DNA of 64,000 nt from positions 47,783,207-47,847,206 of the forward strand of contig CANTUZ010000006.1 of the NCBI GenBank assembly GCA_947846985.1. Direction: 5' to 3'. Both the position numbers and the translations under genes were made by a program. Positions 1-13,530 of the stretch are shown here, one piece after another. Every line of letters starts with the position of its first letter. Position 1 is the stretch's first letter. This DNA is from Fratercula arctica. Its lineage: Eukaryota; Chordata; Aves; Charadriiformes; Alcidae. Below the pieces are notes generated by a model. The model saw only the letters and a list, made by a program, of their open reading frames with translations. It was not told the DNA's origin and did not search any database.

Positions 1-809
1 TCCTAAGGTGGTATAGGAACTACGAAGCACCTCAGAAGTCTGCTTTCCCAGTCCAACATTTGAAAAAATGCTCAGAAAACTGTACTGAGAGAAAGCGTTA
101 CCCTGCAGGAACTACCTCTCTGGGAAGGAAGTGTGTGGGGGGCAAACCAGTGACAAACGATATTTGGGAGGGCAGACCGTAGTGACTGGGGGCACTAACT
201 ACTGAACTAAAATACAATGTACAAAGCAGCGCGGGATGTTAAAAATTAGTTGCCCTTAATGAGGGGAATGAATCGCTCTTATCAGTAAAGAAAAGATAAT
301 GCCAACAGCAAACACCGCAGTTCTCAGCCAAACACGGTTCAGATCTGAAGCCTAGACAATACTTATGGTCACCAAAACTTAATTTAACCAAAGCAAAATC
401 ATCAAAACATTAAATAGTATCAGCATTCAATGATTTGACCAAAGCAGTAATACCTTATGTAGATGACAACTGGTGCTTCTGCAAGCTATTTTAAAGGAGA
501 TTATTGCTGTTGTAAACTGTAGTCAACAGTTGATAATAGTAATATTGATTTTTTTTTCTTTTCCCCCTCCATCCCCCAAAGTTATCGGTTCTACCACAGC
601 CAAGCAACAGCACTGTGAGGGGAAAAAAAATTAAAAAATCAATAATTTCCTGGTAGTTAGCAACACATTTTCTGCAAGTCTTTGAGCAGGATGTGCTGCG
701 ATAGGCTTATAATAAATATAGAACTGTGGCAGATTTTCATAGAATTAGATATCAGCTCTCCGGTTTCCATCTTGGTGTGTGGTTTGGTGTGTGGTGTGTT
801 TGTTGTTTG

Positions 810-828
810 TTTTTTTTTTTTTTTTTTT
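810..828. repeat. 19-base T run after a GT-rich lead
   Basis: A run of 19 T preceded by GGTGTGTGGTTTGGTGTGTG-like sequence (about 773-809). The hydrophobic ORFs across it are low-complexity artefacts. Confidence 0.9.
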
Positions 829-1184
829 GTGCTAGTCTCAAAAAGATCAACTGCTTCTCTCGATCTATAAATTCAATGCTGAAAAATATTATAGCGTGCC
901 CTAATAGCTTGAGCAAACATCAGGAGGCTACCTTTGACGCCTGGCAGTTTGGTTTGACATTGCTAGGCTCTCTGTAGCCTATACGCTAGAGGTAATTTCT
1001 GCTGTATTACTACTCTACCCAAGAGTGGCCCTTTGCTGGACTGATGCAGCTCCAGTTTAGTAACCTTTGTGCAGAGCAGTGCTAATTTTAGGCCAAGTGT
1101 GCCCTAAAACTGTGCAGGGCGGCCTCTTTGGCTTTTAAATCTGACTCTGATGCAGTTCAGGTGATTTTGGTGAAAAGGGGGAAT

Positions 1185-1203
1185 AAAAAAAAAAAAAAAA
1201 AAA
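1185..1203. repeat. 19-base A run
   Basis: A run of 19 A followed by CCAAAACCC, an A-rich/CCAAA pattern also seen at 24159-24215, 37860-37885 and 38048-38065. Confidence 0.9.
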
Positions 1204-4200
1204 CCAAAACCCACATAACCCCACAACTGAATGAAAATAGGAAGCAAAGGAATTATACAAACAAAGGTTAAGAGGAAAACCCTAATTCCAGGAAGTTCTC
1301 CTTCAAATAGGAGCAGATGGGGGACCCATCTGGCCAGGCAGAAATGTGCCAGGCTGTGCACACTGAGAACAAGACCATGCTCCAAGATCCACCTCCAGCC
1401 ACGAGCAGTCTTGATTCTAGGCTGGTTAATCCAGTAATTAATTAGGAGGGATGTGTTTCAAGAGGGAGGTTTGAAAAAAGGAATTGGGGAGGAAAGAAGG
1501 TGGTGGGCACACCGGCTGCAACGCCATCGGGACAATCTCTGTGCGTGGTGATTTGCGCTCTGAGCAGAAGCATCATCCCTCTGGTCTTTTTCCTCCTGTG
1601 CCTCTCCGGGGAGCCCCAGGTAGAAAAAGCTTCGTCAGGAAACGCCTGAAAATGGGTAGCTCTTATTTTGCACGGAGAAAACTTCTAATCCGCAAAACTG
1701 CAAATAAAGTCACTACATCTGAAGATTAAAACTTGTATTCTTGCCAGGTTTTGCCCTCATCTGTCAAATGACTAGGCTAAAGTAAACTTGAAATAGATTT
1801 TCATTTATTTTTCATCTGCACTGTAATCCAAAGACTGCCCTGTTAAAAGCCTTTCGTAAATCATTTGGTCAGTTTTTCCTCAACAAAACAGTCCTTAAGT
1901 AACGCCGTATATCAGCCTCTTTTTTGACATTTTCATTTTTTCATCTTGACATCTTCTCTTAAAAATAATACAGTGCTTGTCCTATTATCTTCTTTCAAAC
2001 TCCGAGGAGGGGGCAAGAAGGCATCAAGCCTCTCCCCGTCACAGCGACTGGAGTGTGCGAGCCAAAGACGCGCGCGTTAGGCTGTGGTTCTGCTCTCCAA
2101 GTTTTTCTGTCAATCTTACTGCCCGGTGTTAAGAAAACAGGCGTGGCAAGAAACTGGGGTTGCTGCATCAAACCCGGCTGCTAGAAATCACATTGCCTTT
2201 TCTCTAAGGCGCACATTCTCTGTCAAAGTCCTTCCCAAGCGTAACGGGGATTTAAACTCTAATCTGACTGACGTGAAAAAGGGCCGCTGCTACTACCCAC
2301 CACATCATTTGTGCGTGGCCTTTATAGGCCAAGAAAAAGTCAATGAGGTGATTCTGCAGATGAAACAAGTGGAGGGGGGAAAAAAATACACTTCCCCAGC
2401 ACTTAAAGCGGATAAACTCATTTTTCTCGCTAGTACTGTGAATAAAGTTGTTCGTAGAGGTTCATGCAGTATTTCTTTAGTAAGAGTGGCAGAAGCTTTT
2501 TCTTTTTCATATTTGTCCGTGCTTTCCTGTGATACAGTGTGGTCTTATGTACAAATGCATTTTAATAGTCAGTTAGAATTGACTGTTAGAGAGGAACTGG
2601 GTGATTTATCAGAAGTAACATCTCCGTGCGGAAGCAATATGTGCCTGTGCGGAGAGGTGCGGGCTGGCAGGGGTCGGTGCTGCCCTGCCACGTCCACGCG
2701 TCGCTGGGACAGAGAGACTGTACCAATGTCATCGCTGAGCTGTTCTTCACCGCAACGTTAAATACAATGTCAGTGCAGGTAGAGTGTCAACCAGTATTCA
2801 GCAGAAGCACGTATTCAGTTGCCGTAGACGAATACAATGCTTTTATCTTCAGCGAACACCGTCAATCAGTGCGGCTGATGATTCAGCCCCAATATACTTA
2901 CAGATGAACCTGACAAATCCTGTACAATTTCATTGAACCTCAACTTTCTTCTTTTTAACTTGTTTCATCTATATGGGAGGCAGCTTATTATCTGCAGTGT
3001 AGTACTAGTCTTACTTCTGTTTTCAGTCTGCCATGCTCCGTTCCGTGATCCCAAGGGCTGGTTTAAGAGTTCAGCTCTACTAGAGGCAGTCAAATTCCTG
3101 AAACTCAAGTTTCTGAACTCTTTGGTAGCCAGGAATCAACCTCCTCATATTTTCCTGCAACTTGCATGTACAGCTATGTTATGATTTTATTTAAGTTGTG
3201 TTTGAGGGCCTCATGGTGGTACATCTGCTCGCAGCCAACTTTGTATTCTAAACCACTTCTCCTCACGGTGCTGTTGTAGGGAACTAAGAGCGATGTGCAT
3301 TGGATACAGAAAAGCCTCCGGGCTTCCTTGCTCTATGTGAGCGTTTACCAAAGCTGACATCCTGAAGAGGGGGGAAAAAAATAAAAATCCCCTCCCTGTT
3401 GCAACAAGCTGGTAGAAATATTTGGTAGGCTTGTGAAAGCAGCCATGCAGGAGCACTTTCTCCCAGAGGACAAGAGCGCGGTGCCTTCGGTGCTAGTGGG
3501 CATTAATAATTAAAGGAAGAAGGAGGGTGTCTGTGGTGAGGAGAGCCACCTGAAGGGACATCTGATGGTGGCAGGGCCTTTCTCCTGAGCTTGGGTTCAG
3601 TCTCTTGGTGGCTGGACAGGTTCAGACCCATCGGTCTACGGGGAGTTTTCTTTCTGTTGTCACCAAATGCCTGGCTGTGACTGTGCCCAGCCTGCCCTGT
3701 GCCGGGGGACCTTTTTCCCCCTGTGTGAGTGCTCTGGTCCCTGAAGGAAGGAACACCCTTCCCATCCTGCCCTGGCCACTCTTTTTAAAGAAGTGACATG
3801 CAAAACTAGATAACACTTGTGTTATAGAGAAAAAAGCTGGAGGACGAAGAGGCCAGGACCACTTGGTAGATGTACAAAAGTAGCTGTACTGATCACTGAG
3901 AATCTGGCAGAGCCCAGCATGGGTCTCCTTGGTAGTCTGATAAATCATTAGGAATCCCTTCTAATATAGTCATCATCACTGAACCAAACAAACAGCTGCG
4001 AGCAAAGACAGAAAAGCTTCTACTAAACAGGTGGATCAAGGAAAAGGACCAAATCCCCTTACACTGAAGGAGGATGCCTGACTTGCCTTTGTGCAGTTGG
4101 ATTTTTTTGTACAACCAATCGGAAATAAATGCAGTTATGGCATCTATGGGCGAGGACCTTCAGTGCACAGAAGAAACCATCTCATGAAGTTTTCATATCT

Positions 4201-4674
4201 AAACAGAAAGGAAGGGAGGAAGTGTGGGTTCCCAAAAAAGGTTTCACACAACGCCTTTTCTCTGTCAGTAAAGTGAAATATAACTGCCATGCTAAAAGGT
4301 TTTGCAGCAGCGATTTGCTTTGAATTGCAAGCATAAGATAAATGTGCTATACCGGTCTCGATTCCTCAGCTGTGAAGGTGGTAAAAAGGAGAATGTTCTC
4401 TAGTCCAGAACAAAAAGATATTTAGAAAGATCTTGTTTCAAAGCTCCCAAAACAGCTTAACAGAAATGGAGATGCTCTGCCCTCCCTGTCTTGTTTGCAT
4501 AATGTACCGCCCACTCACTTTCCAGAAAGTACTGCTTTCTTGACCAAATTTTCTGATGCCATTAGGACTGCTGTCACGTATCTCAGCTCTCCTAAACCAG
4601 TTCAACGTGGCTAGACTCTAGACTTTTCCTTCTATGAGAAAGGGCTTCCTCATAGGAAGGGCTTCCAGGGCTGC

Positions 4675-4694
4675 TTTTTTTTTTTTTTTTTTTT
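4675..4694. repeat. 20-base T run
   Basis: Twenty consecutive T. Simple sequence in intron 3 with no associated insert recognised. Confidence 0.9.
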
Positions 4695-7600
4695 CAAAAT
4701 ACGCCTTTCCTTAATATGATCCCACCACATGTTCTGTAGATAAAGTTTTTTTGCAATATAGCATCATCAAAGTCAAGGGAAATATAGCCTTTGACCTCAG
4801 TGGGGGAATTCTAAGCCCATAAAACAGGAACTATGCCACTGATACACCAAGCTGGAAATAACCTATGATTCAGAGCTCAGAATCTAGAGAAAACACTTCT
4901 CATTTAAAAAGTAACAGAAAGTTGAAGTACATAGAGGTATTTGAAATGCTGCAGGAGAAGGAATTATTTGTTAAGAGTACTTCTGGTTTATATTATCCAG
5001 AGCATCTCAATGGAGTAGCTTTGTATTAATAATATCTCATCTATTATGTATATTGCGATATGCCTAACACAATTGCTAAAGTAATTAGGTGCTGCTAATT
5101 CTTCCCTTTCTTTTTCTTCCCTTTTCTGAGGAGGTAAAGTGATTAGGAGAGTAGTTTAGAGCAAAGTATACATTACGCTACAGGCTTCCCACAGATTAGC
5201 AGCATCAGCCATTATGTTTCTAATTTTTCTCCTTCCACGTAAAAAAAATCTGTGCTCTCTTTGAGCTGCTCCTCTATTCTGTCTCTGTTTTAATGCCTGA
5301 TGACTGCACTGTATCATAGCATCATTGCATTATTTATTTTTTATTATTTAATATTTCACTAGAATTCCATTCTCCAACTTACTTTAATATATTCCTATTT
5401 AAAAGGTGCAAAATAAGGAAGCTGGGGAATGAAGAAGTAGCTGAATGCTGAATTTTTAGTCGGAAAAGTCTGCATTAATCTGAATTAAAGAGTCCCGATT
5501 TATCCTGTCTATAACACACTCACCAAGTTTTGAGATGCCTTTTTTTCCTGATACATAGTGCATAAAGATTGATCATTAATAATTATTTCAAACCTTTTGT
5601 AAGTGTGTGAAAAGTCACTGGGAAAAATGCAGAGGATTTAGAATCAAATCGGTGAGGATTCAGCTGGTTTAGATTTCGCCCCCCCCCCGCTGTGCCTCCA
5701 TAAGAGATTCCCTCTGTTAAGTCATCACTAAAGCAATCGTGTACTACTTAACGGAGGTGCTGTTTTCTACTTCATGTGTCTCCCTATGAATTGTGCAAGA
5801 GGCGTTAGAGAGCCCTGCCTTCCACCGAACCCATAAAAAGGCATAGCAGAAAAAGCTTTGCAGATTTATTACGTTCTCTATGCATTGCCTTTCTGGGAGG
5901 GAGGGAGGGAGAGAATTGGCAGCGGGTCATGCTGCGGAGCAAAGTCTGCAAGGACACAGGAAAATCTTTGCTAACCCCCAAGGATTTTCAATAGCTCCGT
6001 ACAACTGTCCTCATTGTCATGAGCATATTTTTCAGGCATTACTTGGAGATAACGTTGAAGAAACGTGCCACAATGTCTGATTCCTCTTCCTCCTCGCAGC
6101 CCTTAAGTCCGTAATTTCCAGATTGAGGGAAGGAGGGCAGGGAGCGAAGCCCCGGGATGCTCTGGGAGGAGGCAGGTCACAAATCTCCTTCCAGATGGCA
6201 CTTCCCAACGCATCTCGCCACTAGCTATGGGCTTCCTGTGGCACGATGGCAATCCCCTTGGGAAGAGGTGCGACTTTTTCCCTGCTGAGGAGCTCATTTC
6301 CAGAGGAGTCCTATGGCACCAGCAGCCCCACTGCAGCTGGGCAGGGAGTGATCCAAAGTAGGCAAAACTTAAAAAAAAATAAAACTCTTCTTGTCACTTG
6401 CTACCGGGTAGGTGATGCTAACCTCTTCCACATTTTCTAGTGCTTGATCCACTCTGTTTAGGCAACTGGATCAAGCCACGTTTCTGTCATTCTTCAAGTC
6501 TTGTGTGCCGTGAGGATCAGAGTGGCTGAGGAAGCGTAAGTGCAGCAGCAAAAAGCGTATTTCCAATAGAAAGGTTCGGTCTTATTTTCCCACGTGCAAA
6601 CGGCAAGTCACATGTTGTCAATGCAGAGTTATTTTAGCTTGCTTGGAGGAAAAAAGCAAAATAAACAAAGAAACTGCAAGGGGATATAGAGTCTCATGGA
6701 GAAAGCCCTGCGTATCATGTTTTGAAGGATTCTCCATCTCCAATTGTCATGGAGTTCAGCATCGCACTCTCCAATTTCAAACAAAACTGAATCTTAACAG
6801 TTGCAGAGCTGTGTATGTGATGCACCGTGGGTTGTTTTTCCACATGCGGCCGCAGCTTTATGGATTTCTCTGTTGGGCCTGGCCCTCTGAAGAGCAGGCG
6901 TAATTGGGGGACTGCTCTGCTGAAATGCTATGCCTTGCTTCAAGATTGTTTTCTTTTGGGGCAAAAATTCAACCACTGACACTATTAGGCTGAGCAACAT
7001 AAGGCCGAAGTACTAATCTGAGGTTTCTTAGTCAGTTCTTGACTTCTGAGACCTTCACTGTTTTACCATCTGCTATAATTGAAAATTGCCTTCTGCAACC
7101 AAAGGGAAAATCTAATTTCTCAGCAAGCCATATGGGGTTATTAAGACCATTAAACCCTGGTATGCCATAATGCCTGGGCCAAAAGGACCACAGGGCATGT
7201 AAATATTGTGTGATTCATTTTATAGCTTCAGATTGCAAGTTAAGAATTATTTTGATGGCTATCTTATGATGAAAAGTGGTGGTCAAGTAACTTACTGCAG
7301 ATGTTGCTTGGTGAGGTCAATCCATGGTGTGTTTGTTCAGAGCTGTGACGGATGAGAAGTGGCTTTAATAGTGTTTGATTGCAAAGGGTAAATCTTTTGT
7401 ATCAGCCTGACAAATGATCAGAACCCAGCCGGTGTCCTCAGTTGTGCCAGTGATGCTAAAGGTGGCCTTAAATTTTGATATTAAGAGACCAGAGAATACA
7501 ATTTCCACTTTTCAGGAGGACCCAGGTTTGGCTTCTCATACAGGATCTAAAGCTGATGATATAAATTGTGCTCCTTTTCCTTTCTTAAGAATGGGAAAGC

Positions 7601-8696
7601 TCTTCCCCCTACAGATGCCTCGTCTTGAACATTTTCAAACCCAGCTGCTGGAATTTTTCTTCATTTTCTCTGTTTCTCTAGTTGTGATATTTCCTGAGAC
7701 TTTTTCATAGCAAAACCCACTTCTGTGTATTTGACACAACTATGGGTGAGAATGTTAAAGCTGATTTTTGGTTAATAAGGTTTCAGAAATGAATGCAGGA
7801 GCTGTGGAATTTACATGAAATTAAAGAAAGAATAGTTCAGTAAATGCAAATAAATGCAGAAACGAATATTTCAATTTGGATTCATGATTAATGCCAAAGG
7901 ATTACTAGCAAACCATTACAATGTGGTGATGACATAAAAACTCAATGGGAATAAAAATTCTATATGCACTAGTTAGCTGATGGCAGCGAGCTATTTTTAG
8001 TAGGAGAGCTCAAAGTAATTTATTTGTTCTTTTTTGAAAAATATAGCTATTGATTATATTTCAAGTTTTGTCTTTGTGTTAATTATGTCTTAGAATATTT
8101 TTTTACTGGCATACTATTGTACCCTTTCCTGTATTTTACAATGTGACAGCCCCGGTCAGTAGACTTATTCTCATTCTGCAAGTTGTTAAATGAATTATAT
8201 TGAAAATAGGCATTACTGATCGCCGCTTTTTGTGATATGTTACTAGAGTTAAGACTAAATTGTTATAATTGTATATAAGAAAGAAGAGTGAAGATTTTTT
8301 TTTCCCTACTTCAATTTTCCAGTGATCTTAATCTGACTGCATTTATTTTCTCTGTAGGTCATGGGTTTTTGTTTTAATACAATTGAAACCAAAGCGTGTC
8401 TGAACAGGCTTTAGTTTCTGTAGCACTGGGGTCAATACATCTTACTGGTTTGAAATCATGATAATTTAAAGGAGGTAAAGAAAAGTCTTTCCTGTCTATT
8501 TTTTTATATTTATACTGTCTAAATACTTTCTTCTAGCATTCTTGTAAATCACAGTTAGAATAAGAGAGAGATCATTACTACTTGTCCAAAAGTTGGGATC
8601 CTAGTCAAACTTTATATATTTTTTTTTTTTTTTCTTTCCCCTAATGTGGTCTTTGAGAAGCCATGAAAAAATGCGGCTGGTCTTTAGTTTGCATGA

Positions 8697-8848
8697 GAAG
8701 TGCATGTTTTGGGTGGGTTTTTCTTGTGTTTTTGGTTGTTGGGTTGTTTCTGTGGAGTGTTGTTCTTTTGGTTGTTGGTGTTGGGTTTTTTGTGTTGGTT
8801 TGGGGTTCTTTGATTTTTTTTGTGTTGTTTGTTTGTTTGTTTTTTTAA
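8697..8848. repeat. GT-rich low-complexity block
   Basis: About 150 bases made almost only of G and T on the plus strand, built from GGTTGTTGG, TGTGTTTTTGG and GTTTGTTTG-like words and ending in a T run. The Phe/Val/Gly/Cys-rich ORFs on the plus strand and the Asn/Lys/Gln-rich ORF on the minus strand follow from this composition and are not genes. Confidence 0.9.
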
Positions 8849-10026
8849 TAAATGAATCTCAGTCTTCCCCACTTCCCTTGCTCTGGCTCACCTAACAGAA
8901 TACCTTACCTGAAAGGAATAGGGTTTGTACGCCCGTTAAACGTGCCCGGGGAGCGCACCCCATGTTCTCTAACCACGCATGGGCACCCAGGCCCCCAACC
9001 CACATGGTGCTTGGAACTAGTCTGAAGGATGAACCCCCCCCCAATGTGAACAGGCTCCAGGTAGGCATAGCTTTACAGACAAAAAGTGCTTGGGAAAGGG
9101 GTGGGGACGAGTGGGAAGGGGAGATAAAGACCTTGTAATTAAGTCAGGGTTCTCAGACTTCCTATGGTGTTGCATCCAGCTAAATAAACCTGCTGCCATG
9201 ATGGCATCGCATTTCTATACCAACACGTTATTCCTCGCCACTGTCTCCTGTGTATTTAGGCATAAGCATGTGCTGCCTCTTCTGTTGTAACTACTCTTTT
9301 GTAGTTACATTGATTTGAGAAGATTGTATGAAAAAATCCTTACCCTGCACTAATTGCAGTGTCCATTCTAATACATCTCTCATGAGGGCAAAAATGAAGA
9401 GAGACCTCAATAACAAAGTGTTGTTGGTAGGACATGCACGCACTTAACAGAAACTGTCATTAAACCTGAAAGCTAATTAAAGGCAGAACAAACCCAGCAA
9501 AATCCTAACTCATCTGAAACTAATAGGAGTTTCATCTCCACCATGTGCAAGTTTTGTTTCTGGCTTCTTTGTGCATTGCTGGTGGTGCTGGTCTTTGAGG
9601 ATCAAAAGTGAGCCCATGAAGGAATTATGTAATGAAAATAATTTGGAATCATCCTTGATCTAATCTGGTTTGAAAAAGACCAAGAGCTCATAATATCATT
9701 ACTGTCGCATAAGGTTGAGCCTGTTTATATTTGTCTAGCTTCAAAGTTAAGGGTGCCCTGAACTATGTACATGACTCACCCATGATATCCTTACCTACTG
9801 CATTATCAAAGCAGTAAATGCTATTTCCTAATGGCTATTGCGGGTTAATATCCCAAATTTTGAGAATTAGCCCAATCTAGACATCAGTGCCATGTGTAAG
9901 TTGTGCTTTATTGATTCCCCTTTTCTCATTTTTAGCCTGATGCTTCCTACACAGGATTTTTCCATAGTCTTTGTTTCATTTTTGATTCCAGTCTTAGCAG
10001 CGTACCTAATCAATATTTATTTTTAC

Positions 10027-10172
10027 CTGTGTGAATGATTCAGAGCATCATCAGGCTTCTTCAGTTTTAAGTAACAGGTTACAAGCTTTGTCTCAATAAA
10101 ACTGGCGACACTGGAAATATCTTCTGGAGACGGCTCAAAGGCACTGTCTATAGCAGCACCTTTACTGCAAAG
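10027..10172 (-). CDS. SPATA16: SPATA16 second coding exon (exon 3)
   Basis: This 146-bp exon encodes 48 codons plus two bases, continuing directly from exon 2 (residues 195-242). Seen on the minus strand: acceptor GTTTCTCGGACAG|CTTTGC, then LCSKGAAIDS, SPEDI, SVASFIETKLVTCY and KKPDDALNHSH, then donor CACAG|GTAAAA. About two thirds of residues equal the human SPATA16 segment as I recall it, and SVASFIETKLVTCYL is identical. The helix SVASFIETKLVTCY with KKPDDALNHSH has the spacing of a second TPR unit after the one at the end of exon 2. Phases agree: exon 2 ends and exon 3 begins between codons. Exon 3 ends in phase 2, leaving AG for the Arg (or Ser) codon completed by exon 4. The exon was located by scanning the complement for the conserved motif, since it is too short to show as an ORF. 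Confidence 0.95.
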
Positions 10173-12939
10173 CTGTCCGAGAAACAAAAACACTATTTAC
10201 TAATGTTATATTACACCTTTTGTTAGGTAGAAATGTTTTTTGTAACTGATAAATGGAGAAAACTGACTTCTAAGTAAAATATACCCTGACTTTAGCTAGA
10301 GTTAGCGCTACAAAAATCAGCACAAGTACATGTGAACATAATGTTGCCTTCCCAGAATGGATGGTCAAGAGAGTAGATGATAAGCTAAAAACTAAATAGC
10401 ACTGTTAGGAAAGAAACTATTTTTTCCCAGTTTCCAAAATAAAGGCTTAACTTCAGGCTCCCAAAATCCATGGCTATCATGAGATCGAGGCCGAAGGAGG
10501 GGTCTCAGGTAGCCATTTACTGGTTTCAGTAAGCCAGTGGTGAACTCTGCCGTAGGCTCTGCTGCCTCTGTCCCACGGGTAGGACAGCAGAGAGTGATAC
10601 AAGGCAAGGAAACCAGAAACTCTCCCCCTCATTTAATGGGGAGGACTTATCCTTCCAGAAAACTACTATAGAAAATAAAAAGGATAAGATCAACCACCTT
10701 TCCCATCTTCTTGAGCCATATAGAATTTAGCAGAGACAAACATCATATTTTCTGTTTTAAAAAAAAATACTCTTTTTCCTGATTAGATAAATTGCCTGCT
10801 CTTCATCACAGCCAGTGACTTTCTCATTAAACAATGTTCTATTTCATAACATGCTTCATTAGAATTAGATAACGCACAACTTCTTAAAGTTTCAGAGAGT
10901 CCTCAGCACTGGTAGAGCTACGATACTGGGCAGGACCACCTTCGGTCCTCAAATCTTTGTTTCATTAATCTACAGGCAACCTGATTTTTGTATGCCATAG
11001 AGTAGTAAAAATGAGCTTTTAGTTCTTAAGAAAATTCAACTGTAAGCAATTAAATACAACGGTAAACAGATTAAGCCTAAGAGCCTTGTCTTTAAGGACA
11101 ATAACCATATAGTGCTACTAATGAAAATGCAATTGAACGTCCTTTGCTTGGATAAACGCCCCTAACAGGATTGTTTAGTGTGCAATGATTTCATCTGACT
11201 AAGTGACTTCGTTGCGAATCAGCTTTAAAAGTAGATTTCTAATAAAGATTGACAAATTAATATTTATCTAGGCTGTGTGCTTAAACTCTCGGATCGCATG
11301 GAGACCAGAGCTGAGGATCCTTACGGCACTGGTAGGCAACTGCAGGTTAATGCGGGTGAACGCAGCCTCTGTTTTGGATGGGGTACAACCAAGGGACTCT
11401 CACTTGAGTCCAGTTTTGCCAGTCACCAAAGCTTTGAAACAGAAGGAGGAGGATTTAGCCTGTTTGTCTGGCTCCTCATCCCTAATGAGTTTAGTTACAA
11501 TAACGAGTTTCTTGTGCCTACATAGTTAAAATCCAGTCGTTGACCTTTAGGAGGTGCAATGTCAACTCAGCAGCTTGAGACCTCTTTAGAAGATTAAATC
11601 TGTCAAGAAAAAAAAGCTCTTCTGTGTATGTATCTTTCTTCCTGCCTGTGCACCTTAAAAGCAAGAAGGATTATAGACCTGCATCCACACTTAACACCTA
11701 CAAAGCTAACCCTATCTTTAAGATTTTTGTGCATTGATTAGAGATTGGCTCAATTCTTTACAGGCAACAAGGGTCGTTCAAGGAAGTGTCCCCCTACTTC
11801 AGGTGTGATAAGTTGGTTTGTTCTTTTTCTTTTTCTTTCACATCCCTTCTCCGCTGAGCGAAGTTACACAGTGTATGTAATAACACCCATACATTTAAGA
11901 TTTTCGATCATCTTGTTATCAGTAGAAGTTATAAATCAGAGAATTCATCACTTTTAACTTTGCTCATGGTACCATATATATCTGCTGAAGTGTCTCTATG
12001 GGTAAGACATGCTATATGTAGCTAAAGGACCCAGAGAATTATGTTCACTGAAGTGAACATAAAAGTATCATCAAGTTTTTCTGTAATAACACTTTTCAGC
12101 TGAATTGGCCATGCTGTGACCTCTGTTAAATTTATGGGAATGAGAGATTTGAGGCTACTCCTCAGACTTTCAAGTTCTTGAATGATTGTGAGAAGAAAAG
12201 AATCATTTAGGCATCCCTTCAGTATAAAGTGCTGCAATTCAGAGTTTCCTCGAGTCTTACTGCTGATATGAAGAGTTATGTTTAGACCTGCATAACCCCT
12301 CAGTTATCTTTGACAAAAACCAAGACATGAGTCTCTGTAAACCATATCTGAGCAGATAAGGATTCAGAAAATATGTTTAAGTACAGTGAAGATTGGGTTC
12401 TGCCAGGTCTTCTCTAAGACACTTCAGAGTAAGAGTTCAAAGAAACGGATAATAACTCAACCTTTAATCTTACAAAATCAGAGTAATATTTTAAAGGGTT
12501 TTGCCTGTGTTTGTGACCATCTAGGTTGTACACTTTTCATGTCCCAAACTCTCTCCTGATTTTTGTGTAGCATTTCCGCAGTGGATCAATGCGTTTTGAG
12601 ATAGACCGCTCCACGCTTGTTCCATACAAACAACAAAAACATGCATCAAAAGGAAGACTCAAATGAATTTTGCAGAAACGGCTTCTTCTGTCCTAAGCAG
12701 AAAGGTTATGAATAGACAAAATAGCCCTAGTGGCTGGTATTAGTGAGATGCACAATTAAATGCACTCACTGGTATGAGGGACTCTGGTACCAATATGGAC
12801 ACCACTGGGAAGGTTTGGGTTGGGTGAACCGTCTCAGTGCAGCCTGCCAAGCACATCATTGTTTTTCAAGCTCTGATGGAGATGATACCGTTTTTTTGTG
12901 TGGTTCTTCACCCTTTACTGTATTTTGCTGTCATTTCTT

Positions 12940-13260
12940 CTGAAAGGAGGTTGTAGAGAGGTGGAGGTCAGTCTCTTCTCCCAAGTAACAGGTGACAGGA
13001 CAAGAGGACATGGCCTCAAGTTGTGCCAGGGGAGGATTAGATTAGATATTAGGAAAAGTTTTTGCACCGAGAGGGTTACCAAGCATTGGAACAGACTGCT
13101 CAGGGAAGTGGTGGAATCATCATCCCTGGAGGTATTATAAAGCCGGGCAGACGTAGTGCTGAGGGACATGGTTTAGTGATGGTTTTTGTCAGAGTTAGGT
13201 TGATGGTTGGACTCAATGATCTGAAAGGTCCCTTCCAACCTAGACAATTCTATAATTCTG
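12940..13260 (+). mobile_element. CR1 LINE, 3'-end fragment
   Basis: This is a 5'-truncated CR1 (chicken repeat 1 family) non-LTR retrotransposon. Seen: TGACAGGACAAGAGGACATG, then codons reading LDIRKSF near 13040-13065, then [12 protein letters not shown] near 13080-13115, the familiar C-terminal end of the CR1 reverse-transcriptase protein. The CR1 3' UTR signature follows: GGTTGGACTCAATGATCTG, GGTCCCTTCCAACC and the terminal ATTCTATAATTCTG, with no poly(A) tail. Only about 320 bp remain, without the endonuclease or RT core, so the copy is dead. It lies in SPATA16 intron 2, antisense to the gene. It is well conserved in sequence and so probably the younger of the two CR1 copies here. Confidence 0.95.
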
Positions 13261-13530
13261 ATAAAAGGACTTGGCTATGCAGCAGCAGCAGGACTGTTTC
13301 CTTGCCACTGTTGTCCTGTTTGCCACTGAATATTGAGTCTGATTGAGCATTTTTTGGGGGGAGGTGAGGCAAGTAGAGTGCCAGAAAGCACCCGAGAGAG
13401 CTCATTTTGGGAAGTTCCCAGGGGAGGAGTTAGGCAGGAAGGAGGCAGAGAGCTGGGATTTTGCAGCACGGATGGGGATGTGGGGAAGAGTTGTAGAAAG
13501 ACTCACATCTGAGTTTCAAAGGGGAAGAGA

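Larger units (their letters stand above)
1..10026 (-). other. SPATA16: SPATA16 intron 3, left part (open at window edge)
   Basis: The intron begins on the minus strand with GTAAAA at 10026 and runs off the left end of the window. I searched the complement for the next expected SPATA16 segment (the TPR part reading roughly VLNPAYFRNHLRQA in human) by its constrained codon pattern and found no match, so exon 4 most likely lies left of position 1. The stretch holds T or A runs of 15-20 bases (810-828, 1185-1203, 4675-4694, 8619-8633), a GT-rich low-complexity block at 8697-8848, a relatively CpG-rich segment around 2036-2760 with a 225-codon open frame, and no other recognisable element. Confidence 0.75.

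Noticed and set aside
8644..8895. Hydrophobic Phe/Val/Cys/Gly-rich ORFs that could look like membrane proteins
   Set aside because: They are translations of a GT-rich low-complexity block and depend only on base composition.
12898..13346. Several ORFs of 66-94 codons on both strands
   Set aside because: They are readings through the CR1 3' fragment, not host genes.
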